From positions 1-14,074 of the forward strand of contig JAKFXO010000060.1 of assembly GCA_021731345.1 (NCBI GenBank): a DNA stretch of 14,074 bases, written 5' to 3'. Positions 6,671 through 12,768 of the stretch are shown piece by piece. The DNA is from Candidatus Peribacterales bacterium. GTDB lineage: Bacteria > Patescibacteriota > Gracilibacteria > Peribacterales > Peribacteraceae. Below the pieces are notes generated by a model. The model did not search any database. It saw nothing but the letters and a program-made list of their open reading frames with translations, and had not been told where the DNA came from. How positions within the stretch are numbered: position 1 is the first letter of the stretch; each line of letters starts with the position of its first letter. The position numbers and the translations under genes were made by a program.

Positions 6671-7204
6671 ATGACGGTGCCATTTGAAACCGGCGATGGC
6701 ATCAAACGCGTCATGCTTGATACGACTGGAGCGATAATGATCGGCGAAGGTGATTCGATGATTGTTGTTACGACGGACGCACAGATACTGCAAAAAATTG
6801 CGATGATGATTCGAGCACCAGACATCGTGGAGCCACTCACTGGCACGGAAGCCGAGCTTCCGCTGAACTGTCGATCAACTGCCAAGTGGCTGATGCGTAA
6901 TGACAAATCTGTTGCATCCGAAAGCGGCATGGAACACGGCGAGTTCATTGGACTCGAGGATGCAAAAAAGACATTCGGATATCCGCTCGGAGTGGAGTGG
7001 AGCACAGGAAATTTGCGTGAAGATGTCACACCGTTTCATGAAGGTGTGATTCTCGGTGCCGTGGGTGATGACGAACTTGTGTTTGAAAAACCGGGCTACT
7101 CACTCCCCTACCAATTCAGCCTTCTAAGCGCCATTGAAGCCCGTAATCTCAATATGAAAGATAATGGCCATTATCTCCGATCGTTCTACGGCAGCACTAC
7201 ATAG
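6671..7204 (+). CDS. Hypothetical soluble protein
   Basis: I do not recognise a family. From the ATG at 6671 the product is 177 residues, acidic, with no signal peptide or membrane segment. The N-terminal 50 residues alternate short beta-like segments (IKRVMLDTTGAIMIGEGDSMIVVTTDAQ), suggesting a small beta-rich domain. The frame is open to an ATG at 6599 that overlaps the rplA stop (TAATG), but those 24 codons run through the rplA terminator and encode a Gly/Pro-rich stretch with no conservation signal, so I reject that start. No clear promoter or Shine-Dalgarno is visible (only GAGCGA just before the ATG), so expression may depend on terminator read-through. The 3' end overlaps the convergent dus gene by 8 bases. 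Confidence 0.65.
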   Translation: MTVPFETGDGIKRVMLDTTGAIMIGEGDSMIVVTTDAQILQKIAMMIRAPDIVEPLTGTEAELPLNCRSTAKWLMRNDKSVASESGMEHGEFIGLEDAKKTFGYPLGVEWSTGNLREDVTPFHEGVILGAVGDDELVFEKPGYSLPYQFSLLSAIEARNLNMKDNGHYLRSFYGSTT

Positions 7205-8174
7205 CTGCAAGAGTCCCACGCACATCATCCAAACTTTCGAGCGTCAGTAGTTTCGTCCTGAGCTCTTTCGCGCCATCGAAACCTTTCACATAGGAGCCAA
7301 GGTGACGACGCATCTCAAGCACTCCCCTTTTCTCTCCCTTGTACTTCACCGACAAGTCGATGTGATCGAGGATGAATGGAACTCGCTCTCGGAACATTCC
7401 AAACTTTTCGTCGGACGTGAGCTCACGCTTTTCAGGAAGTTTTCCAGTCGTGAGCGCTTCATGAATTTCATGCATCAACCACGGATTGCCATACGTCGCA
7501 CGGCCGATCATGACGCCATCTAAGTTACCGATCATACGCACTGCGTCCTCCGCGGATGCAACGTCGCCATTGCCGATCACAGGCACCGAGACATTGCGCT
7601 TGAGCTCGTAAATTGGCTCCCAGTCTGCCTTCCCGGTAAATTTATCGCAGTACCTGCGTCCATGAATGGACAGTGCCTTGGCACCTGCATCCACCAGTGC
7701 TTTGCAGAACGGAATGAGATTTTCACGACTATCCCAACCAAGACGCGTCTTCACGCTCACGGGAATCGTCACCGCTTTGCTTGCCGCAGCTACGAGCTCC
7801 GCTGCAAGTGCGGGGTTACGCATAAGCGCAGAACCGTAACACGATGAGACGATCTTGGCTGCCGGACATCCCATATTAATATCGATACCATCAGCACCGG
7901 CTTGTTCGATCACTTTGCAGGCATCGAGAAATTTCTGTGGATCGGAACCAAAAATCTGGACGATGAACGGACGCTCGATCGTTGGATCAAACTCCAACAT
8001 CTTGAGCGTGCGTGCGGCTCCGTAGGAAATAGCATTAGTACTGAGAAACTCGGTATACACCACGGTTTCGGGCGCCACTTTTTTGATGAGTTGGCGGTAC
8101 GACGCATCCGTAACGCCTGCCATGGGAGCAAGCGCGACAATCGGCCGACGGGTTGTAGTCCAAGAAAAGGCCAT
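7197..8174 (-). CDS. dus: tRNA-dihydrouridine synthase, Dus family
   Basis: Reduces specific uridines in the tRNA D-loop to dihydrouridine with FMN and NAD(P)H. The 325-residue product opens with PIVALAPMAGVTDASYR (11-27), the FMN-binding start of the TIM barrel. It carries the active-site motif INMGCPAAK, with Cys103 as the probable catalytic acid, then the SVKTRLGWD segment, SIHGRR, and the phosphate-binding IGNGDVASAEDA and GVMIGRATYGNPWL. A helical C-terminal domain follows. The fold is complete and of normal length. I start at ATG 8174 rather than the open-frame start 18 codons upstream, because the family begins close to PIVLAPM and a TATACT box lies 10 bases upstream of this ATG. The sub-family (DusA, B or C) cannot be settled by eye; DusB-like is most likely in a genome with one copy. 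Confidence 0.95.
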   Translation of the reverse strand: MAFSWTTTRRPIVALAPMAGVTDASYRQLIKKVAPETVVYTEFLSTNAISYGAARTLKMLEFDPTIERPFIVQIFGSDPQKFLDACKVIEQAGADGIDINMGCPAAKIVSSCYGSALMRNPALAAELVAAASKAVTIPVSVKTRLGWDSRENLIPFCKALVDAGAKALSIHGRRYCDKFTGKADWEPIYELKRNVSVPVIGNGDVASAEDAVRMIGNLDGVMIGRATYGNPWLMHEIHEALTTGKLPEKRELTSDEKFGMFRERVPFILDHIDLSVKYKGEKRGVLEMRRHLGSYVKGFDGAKELRTKLLTLESLDDVRGTLAAM

Positions 8175-8184
8175 GGGACCGTGC

Positions 8185-8190
8185 AGTATA
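8185..8190 (-). promoter_or_regulatory. Putative near-leaderless -10 of dus
   Basis: TATACT on the minus strand (8190-8185) ends 10 bases before the dus ATG. No good -35 is present at 16-18 bases. Transcription would start about 3 bases upstream of the start codon. Confidence 0.4.
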
Positions 8191-8246
8191 GCCGTATTAT
8201 CCCAATCTTCCACCGTCCCCGCTAGCAATCTAGCGCTGCAACGATG

Positions 8247-8276
8247 TTTACTTTAGGCCAAAGGTAAGCGCATACT
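8247..8276 (+). promoter_or_regulatory. Putative leaderless promoter of the pilin gene
   Basis: TTTACT (8247-8252) and CATACT (8271-8276) are 18 bases apart, and the ATG at 8284 follows after 7 bases. The short divergent region between dus and this gene also holds a small palindrome, GCTAG-CAAT-CTAGC (8221-8234), which could be an operator but has no other support. Confidence 0.45.
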
Positions 8277-8283
8277 TGGCTCC

Positions 8284-8643
8284 ATGGTCGATGTTCTGCG
8301 CTTCATCATTCCGGTCGCCATGGCTCAGCCAAGTAGTCTCAACCCAGGGACTGCGGAGTGTTTTGAAATTTTCACGAACGGCGGCCTCGGGCAACCGGGC
8401 ATTGGCTGGACCTGCGCACAACAATACGTAGGGAACCTTACTTTCGTCGTCATCGCGATGGCAGCAACCATCTCACTGATTCTGCTCATGGTGAACGGTT
8501 TTCGTTATATGATCGGTCCTGCAATTCCTGGAGGAAGCTCAGATCAAGCCAAAAAAGGCATCACGATGGCACTCGTCGGACTTGCTGTGTCTCTTCTCGC
8601 ATACGTCATTATCGACACTATCGTTTCCAGTGTTACCCTCTAA
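8284..8643 (+). CDS. Type IV secretion pilin-like protein (VirB2/TrbC type)
   Basis: A 119-residue protein with the layout of the T4SS pilin family common in CPR genomes. A short hydrophobic leader ends AMA (residue 14) before QPSS. It is followed by a polar segment with two cysteines (about residues 22-47), then two hydrophobic helices (about 52-74 and 93-116) joined by a Gly/Pro-containing polar loop. The segment VNGFRYMIGPAIPGGSSDQAKKGITMALVGLAVSLLAYVI has the arrangement typical of these pilins, including the AKKGI basic patch at the start of helix 2. It should insert in the membrane and polymerise or form part of a T4SS-like channel. The AI-2E permease gene starts 4 bases after its stop, so they are likely co-transcribed. 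PrgI and VirB4-like genes for the same type of machine lie 4 kb downstream. Confidence 0.8.
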   Translation: MVDVLRFIIPVAMAQPSSLNPGTAECFEIFTNGGLGQPGIGWTCAQQYVGNLTFVVIAMAATISLILLMVNGFRYMIGPAIPGGSSDQAKKGITMALVGLAVSLLAYVIIDTIVSSVTL

Positions 8644-8647
8644 TCTC

Positions 8648-9907
8648 ATGCCAAAGAAAAATTCGCCCGCCGACTCCTTCAAGTCGATTCAGATACTGAG
8701 CGCCAAAGCCCAGTCTCTCTGGACGAAGGCAAAATCCAAGATGCATCACGAAGACCCCAAATTCACGAAATCCGTACTTCCACCGGAGCAGAAGACACGC
8801 AGCGTGACACAGCTAGACCTTTCGGTCAGCACCGTCGCCAAAGCCACAATGACGCTGCTGTTGGTCATTGCAGCCGCACTGGCGCTCTATGTCATTCGCG
8901 ACAAGCTGATCATCCTCTTCCTCGCATTCTTCATTTCCGTCGTCATCGATACCAACGTTCGTTGGCTTGAGCGACGTCGTATTCCGCGTCCGGTTGCAGT
9001 CCTTCTTTTGTACTTCATCTTTATCGCAACGGGCGTCTTTCTTTTGGCGTCCCTCATTCCGATCGTCGCTTCACAGCTTCAAGACATCGCTCGATACATG
9101 AACACATCCGCAGACTCGTTCCTCATCAACCCACACGTACAATTTACGTTTTTGTCCGATGGCATGAATGAAAAACTGACGGCAATGACGCAGGATTTCT
9201 TGCAGCAGATGGGCATCAAAGACCGTGCCTCAGCTCTGTTCCAATTCGGCCAAAACCTCTCTGCAGTAGCTCAAACGTCCATTGAACTCGCCGTACAGAT
9301 TGCAGGATCAGTGTTTAACTTCATGGTGAATTTCGTCCTGATTCTCGTGCTCGCATTCTTCATTCAGCTTGAGCGCGAAAAGATTTCGGACTTCCTCCGC
9401 TCGGTCATGCCGCGCGAATATCGCGGATACTACGATGCAAAGGCTGAAGCTATTTACATGAAAATTTCACAGTGGTTCCGTGGCCAGCTCATGCTGTGTC
9501 TGGCAATTGGCTCGCTCGTCTTCGTCGCTCTCAAGATTCTCGGCATGCCATACGCGCATACCTTGGCACTTCTCGCTGGTTTCACCGAATTCATCCCATA
9601 CGCAGGTCCACTCATCGGCGCGCTTCCAGCTGTCATCATTGCTTTGTCTCAGTACGGATTTGTATGGGCTGCAGTCGTTGCGTTGGTCTACTACGTCATC
9701 CAGCTCTGTGAAAATAACCTGCTCGTTCCACTCATCATGAAACATGCAGTTGGCCTTTCCCCTATTGCCATTATCTTCGGCATGCTTGTGGGTGTCAGCT
9801 TCCCTGATACGGTGCATCCGGTGGTCGGCATTATCCTCGCTGTCCCTACAACTGCGGTCATCACTATCTTCGTTCAGGACTTCTACCTTCTCCGCAGGCG
9901 TAAATAA
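8648..9907 (+). CDS. AI-2E family transporter (UPF0118/PerM-type permease)
   Basis: A 419-residue polytopic membrane protein. An N-terminal cytoplasmic stretch of about 60 Lys-rich residues precedes helices at about 64-83, 87-101 and 114-140, an amphipathic soluble segment (about 141-210), and then a C-terminal bundle holding the family hallmark GFTEFIPYAGPLIGALPAVIIAL. Members export small molecules (autoinducer-2 in E. coli TqsA) or act in Na+/H+ exchange, so the substrate here is unknown. The frame is open to a TTG at 8582 inside the pilin gene. The ATG at 8648 is chosen because it clears the pilin stop by 4 bases and gives a hydrophilic N-terminus. There is no Shine-Dalgarno even though the gene is operon-internal. 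A 167-base gap with no clear terminator follows. Confidence 0.93.
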   Translation: MPKKNSPADSFKSIQILSAKAQSLWTKAKSKMHHEDPKFTKSVLPPEQKTRSVTQLDLSVSTVAKATMTLLLVIAAALALYVIRDKLIILFLAFFISVVIDTNVRWLERRRIPRPVAVLLLYFIFIATGVFLLASLIPIVASQLQDIARYMNTSADSFLINPHVQFTFLSDGMNEKLTAMTQDFLQQMGIKDRASALFQFGQNLSAVAQTSIELAVQIAGSVFNFMVNFVLILVLAFFIQLEREKISDFLRSVMPREYRGYYDAKAEAIYMKISQWFRGQLMLCLAIGSLVFVALKILGMPYAHTLALLAGFTEFIPYAGPLIGALPAVIIALSQYGFVWAAVVALVYYVIQLCENNLLVPLIMKHAVGLSPIAIIFGMLVGVSFPDTVHPVVGIILAVPTTAVITIFVQDFYLLRRRK

Positions 9908-10025
9908 GCCCTATGTCAATTATTTTCAACATTCGTCCAATTCAATCGGTTTCATATAAACATCAATTCCAAACGGTTCCCAGGGTCTCTGGCGTTGTGT
10001 TAAGATTATTGATCACACGATATTT

Positions 10026-10052
10026 CTAGCACTCTCACATAGAGAGTGCTAA
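10026..10052 (+). promoter_or_regulatory. CIRCE operator (HrcA-binding site) upstream of clpC
   Basis: CTAGCACTC (10026-10034), 9 bases, GAGTGCTAA (10044-10052) matches the CIRCE consensus TTAGCACTC-N9-GAGTGCTAA at 17 of 18 arm positions. CIRCE is bound by the heat-shock repressor HrcA, so the clpC-type gene 22 bases downstream is predicted to be heat-inducible. A tentative promoter is TTGTGT (9995-10000) with GATATT (10019-10024), which would put the start site within the operator. The rest of the gap 9908-10025 shows nothing else convincing. Confidence 0.93.
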
Positions 10053-10077
10053 CATCTTCTCTTCCACACTCTCTATG
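10038..10077 (+). promoter_or_regulatory. Alternative leader hairpin covering the clpC start codon
   Basis: CATAGAGAGTG (10038-10048) is perfectly complementary to CACTCTCTATG (10067-10077), an 11-bp stem with an 18-base loop whose last three bases are the clpC ATG. The 5' arm is shared with the CIRCE palindrome (TAGCACTCTC 10027-10036 with GAGAGTGCTA 10042-10051, 10 bp, loop ACATA), so the two structures exclude each other. This could make translation depend on temperature or on the exact transcript start. The complementarity is seen; the function is inferred. Confidence 0.5.
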
Positions 10078-10950
10078 CACCCCTTCGATCGATTCACGCC
10101 TAACGCGAAGCTGGCACTGCAACTCGCAGAGCAAGAAGCGAAGACGATGAAGTCGCAATACATCGGAACTGAGCACTTGCTGCTCGGCCTCCTCGGTATT
10201 CCGAAGTCACTCGGCTTCTCCATTCTGACGGGAGCTGGTGTCACGCATGAGAACATCCGTATTCTCCTCAAAGCTCAAAAGGCTTCTGATGATGAAGGCC
10301 AAAACGTGAAGCATGGTCTTTCCTTGTCTCTGAATACTGCCATCGAACAGAGCGTCATGATCGCGCACAAGTTCCGTCATGCGAACATCGGAACCGAGCA
10401 CCTTCTCTACGCGCTCATCTCGAGCGGCAAGAATGCTGCGACCATGCTTCTTGAAAGCATGCAGATCAATCCGGATGACCTCAAGATTCATATTGAGGAA
10501 ATGTTCGGACAGATTTCAAGCTTCCGCAATCAAAACAAGAACCTTGAGACATCACTTGAATCCTTCTTCCATGGCCTTCAGGGCGCCCTTTCAGGTATGC
10601 AGGGCCCAGGTGGCGAAGCAGAAGGCTTGAAGCGCCGTAAAGCAGAAGGAAAGAGTAAGACTCCTGTGCTCGACTACTTCAGTGACGACATGACAAAGAA
10701 AGCAGGCGAGAAAAAGTTGGACCCGATCATCGGACGCGATATGGAAATCGAGCGTCTTATCCATATTCTGAATCGTAAGACGAAAAATAACCCAGTTCTC
10801 ATCGGTGAGTCCGGTGTTGGTAAGACCGCCATTGTCGAAGGTCTTGCACAGCGCATCGTTGAGGGAACGGTTCCACCAAGCCTCAAGAAAAAGCGTGTGC
10901 TCCAGCTCAACATGGGTTCTATCGTTGCTGGTACCAAGTACCGCGGTTAA
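10075..10950 (+). CDS. clpC: ClpC-type AAA+ chaperone, N-terminal part ended by premature stop
   Basis: First 291 codons of an Hsp100/Clp ATPase, the unfoldase that feeds substrates to ClpP. Residues 1-145 are two Clp_N repeats (FTPNAKLALQLAEQEA..YIGTEHLLLGLL and LNTAIEQSVMIAHKF..NIGTEHLLYALIS). A Lys/Arg-rich linker follows (about 180-200), then the start of nucleotide-binding domain 1 with LDPIIGRDMEIERLIHIL and Walker A GESGVGKT (244-251). The product stops right after the pore-loop-1 motif KYRG, where the family has Glu. The frame continues with perfect homology after the stop, so this is one gene with a nonsense codon. A 291-residue fragment would lack Walker B and could not hydrolyse ATP. 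The gene has a CIRCE operator, a pyrimidine-rich leader and no Shine-Dalgarno. The full gene (10075-12675) would encode 866 residues, close to ClpC/ClpB length. Confidence 0.9.
   Translation: MHPFDRFTPNAKLALQLAEQEAKTMKSQYIGTEHLLLGLLGIPKSLGFSILTGAGVTHENIRILLKAQKASDDEGQNVKHGLSLSLNTAIEQSVMIAHKFRHANIGTEHLLYALISSGKNAATMLLESMQINPDDLKIHIEEMFGQISSFRNQNKNLETSLESFFHGLQGALSGMQGPGGEAEGLKRRKAEGKSKTPVLDYFSDDMTKKAGEKKLDPIIGRDMEIERLIHILNRKTKNNPVLIGESGVGKTAIVEGLAQRIVEGTVPPSLKKKRVLQLNMGSIVAGTKYRG
10948..10950 (+). other. In-frame TAA nonsense codon within clpC
   Basis: Codon 292 is TAA where the Clp family has a conserved Glu (KYRG-E-FE). A single G-to-T change from GAA explains it. Flanking codons read GTKYRG and FEQRFDDII without a frame change, and no other stop interrupts the remaining 574 codons. 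TAA ends most genes in this window, so reassignment to Glu is not plausible. Recent mutation, minority allele, sequencing error or read-through remain. Confidence 0.95.
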
Positions 10951-12675
10951 TTTGAGCAGCGTTTCGACGACATCATCAAAGAAGCGTCTGAGAGCAAAGG
11001 TGAAATCATTCTCTTCATCGATGAACTTCACACTGTTGTCGGCTCCGGTTCTGCCGAAGGTTCACTCGACGCAGCAAATATCTTGAAGCCAGCACTCTCT
11101 CGCTCGGCTTTGCAGGTCATCGGTGCCACGACGACGAATGAATATCGTACCTCCATCGAGAAAGATCGCGCACTCGAGCGCAGGTTCCAGTCCATCATGG
11201 TCGAAGAGCCATCCATCGAGGATGCCATCAAGATTTTGAAGGGTCTCAAGGGTACGTTTGAGCGCTTCCACAAGCTCCATATCGATAATCTCGCTATTGA
11301 GGCTGCCGTGAAGCTCAGCAAGCGCTATCTCACTGAACGATTCCTCCCAGATAAGGCCATCGACGTGCTTGATGAAGCCGCAGCCGGAAAGAGTATTCAC
11401 ATCAAAGATGACCACTCCCCTCGCCTCAAAGAAGTGGAGCAGGCTCTCAAGGATTTGGAATCCAAAAAGCAGCTCGCAGTTCGTGAACAGAAATATCAGT
11501 TCGCGCTGAAACTTCGGAAAGAAGAAGAGGACCTCGTTGAAGAAAAGAAAATCCTGCTCTCACAGGAAGACGGTGATGTCCGCACTCCTGTCGAGATCAA
11601 CGAAGACGACATCAACGCTGTCATCGCACGCATGACCGGTATCCCAGTGAGCCGCCTCATGAAGTCTGAGACGAAGCGCCTAAACTCGCTAGAAAACGTC
11701 CTCAGAAAACATATTGTGGGTCAGGATGATGCTCTCACGAAGGTTGCTCGCGCTATCCGTCGCAGCCGTGTCGGTATCGCAGACGCTCGTCGTCCGATTG
11801 GAAGCTTCCTCTTCATGGGACCAACAGGTGTTGGTAAAACAGAGCTCGTCAAAGCACTCGCAACGGAAATTTTCCAGCGCGATGATGCCCTCATTAAGAT
11901 CGACATGTCAGAGTTCATGGAACGCCACAACGTCTCCAGGCTTACAGGAACGACAGCTGGCTACGTTGGCTACGAGGAAGGCGGACAGCTCACGGAGTCC
12001 GTGCGCCGCAAGCCATACTCAGTTGTTCTCTTTGATGAGATCGAAAAAGCTCACCCTGAATTCTTCAACATCCTCCTTCAGATCATGGAGGACGGTCAGC
12101 TCACCGACGGTCAGGGTAAGACAGTGGACTTCCGCAACACGATCATCGTCATGACGAGCAACATCGGAGCCGACAAGCTCACGAAAGAAGCAGGAAAGAT
12201 CGGATTCAAACTCGGTGACGACGCACGTCGTGAAGAAGTCATTTATGAAGAGAAGCGCCAGGAAGTTCTCCGCGAACTGAAGGATCACTTCAAGCCTGAG
12301 TTCCTGAACCGCGTCGATCACACCATCGTGTTCAACGCTCTCTCGCAGGAGAACATCCGTAAGATTGTGCAGCTCCACGTCGACAAGCTTACGTCCCGCT
12401 TGAAAGAGCAGGGCTACGGACTCGTCACGGACGACAAAGCTATCGAGATTCTCGGCACACTCGGCTTTGATCCGGAATACGGCGCACGTCCGGTACGCCG
12501 TACGATCCAGGACAAACTTGAGGATCAGATCGCTGAAAACATCCTGAAGGGCATGTTCCAAAAGGGCGATACCATCAAAGTCGTCGGTAAAGACAAGGAC
12601 GAACTCGTCCTCATGCATGACGATACGGTAGCCCACAAACCGCAGAAGAAAGAGAAAAAGTCGGCTGTCGCCTAA
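10951..12675 (+). CDS. clpC: ClpC-type AAA+ chaperone, C-terminal part after premature stop
   Basis: Continuation of the same reading frame, 574 codons plus stop. In full-gene numbering it has Walker B of domain 1 (LFIDELH, D316-E317), sensor GATTTNEYR, a short coiled-coil middle domain with a UVR-like segment (about 454-490) typical of ClpC, nucleotide-binding domain 2 with Walker A GPTGVGKT (582-589) and Walker B (LFDEIEKAH, D654-E655), and the D2 small domain to the end. Ile-Gly-Phe at 709-711 lies where ClpC carries its ClpP-docking loop, so a ClpP partner is expected. There is no in-frame ATG or GTG between the stop and the TTG at 11083, and starting at that TTG would lose Walker B of domain 1. 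Unless the stop is read through or is an error, this half is not expressed as a working protein. It ends in a Lys-rich tail. Confidence 0.88.
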   Translation, partial: FEQRFDDIIKEASESKGEIILFIDELHTVVGSGSAEGSLDAANILKPALSRSALQVIGATTTNEYRTSIEKDRALERRFQSIMVEEPSIEDAIKILKGLKGTFERFHKLHIDNLAIEAAVKLSKRYLTERFLPDKAIDVLDEAAAGKSIHIKDDHSPRLKEVEQALKDLESKKQLAVREQKYQFALKLRKEEEDLVEEKKILLSQEDGDVRTPVEINEDDINAVIARMTGIPVSRLMKSETKRLNSLENVLRKHIVGQDDALTKVARAIRRSRVGIADARRPIGSFLFMGPTGVGKTELVKALATEIFQRDDALIKIDMSEFMERHNVSRLTGTTAGYVGYEEGGQLTESVRRKPYSVVLFDEIEKAHPEFFNILLQIMEDGQLTDGQGKTVDFRNTIIVMTSNIGADKLTKEAGKIGFKLGDDARREEVIYEEKRQEVLRELKDHFKPEFLNRVDHTIVFNALSQENIRKIVQLHVDKLTSRLKEQGYGLVTDDKAIEILGTLGFDPEYGARPVRRTIQDKLEDQIAENILKGMFQKGDTIKVVGKDKDELVLMHDDTVAHKPQKKEKKSAVA

Positions 12676-12686
12676 CCCTAGAACTC

Positions 12687-12728
12687 ATACGGAAAGGACG
12701 CTGGAGCAATCTGGCGTTTTTCCCGTAT
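12687..12728 (+). terminator. Long imperfect hairpin, intrinsic terminator of clpC
   Basis: Core stem ACGCTGG (12698-12704) pairs with CTGGCGT (12711-12717) with two G-T wobbles, loop AGCAAT, followed by five T (12717-12721). An outer stem ATACGG (12687-12692) with CCGTAT (12723-12728) extends the structure. It starts 11 bases after the clpC stop and ends only 6 bases before the -10 box of the next gene. Confidence 0.7.
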
Positions 12729-12731
12729 TTC

Positions 12732-12740
12732 TGCTATACT
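12732..12740 (+). promoter_or_regulatory. Putative extended -10 promoter of the PrgI-VirB4 operon
   Basis: TGCTATACT at 12732-12740 matches an extended -10 (TG-N-TATACT, 5 of 6 in the hexamer). The -35 position (TGGCGT, 12712-12717) is weak and lies within the clpC terminator stem. The predicted leader is about 20 bases and has no Shine-Dalgarno before the ATG at 12769. Confidence 0.6.
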
Positions 12741-12768
12741 GTAATGATTCCCTGAAACCCAAAAACAC

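Noticed and set aside
8221..8234. GCTAG-CAAT-CTAGC palindrome as an operator
   Set aside because: Only 5-bp arms, no second copy at other promoters; too short to claim.
8582..8647. N-terminal extension of the AI-2E permease from a TTG at 8582
   Set aside because: The extra 22 codons are out-of-frame pilin coding sequence; the ATG at 8648 gives a natural 4-base gap.
9913..10029. 38-codon open frame between the AI-2E gene and CIRCE
   Set aside because: It starts 5 bases after the AI-2E stop but has no recognisable features, and it overlaps the clpC promoter and operator. Possible but unsupported.
10948..10950. TAA reassigned to Glu, or selenocysteine/pyrrolysine-type recoding
   Set aside because: TAA ends most genes in the window, TAG and TGA end others, and known recoding in bacteria uses UGA or UAG; no recoding structure was apparent next to the codon.
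11083..12675. Independent clpC-like gene starting at TTG 11083
   Set aside because: The TTG is an internal Leu codon of the conserved ANILKPALSR segment; starting there drops Walker B of domain 1, and no promoter is visible.
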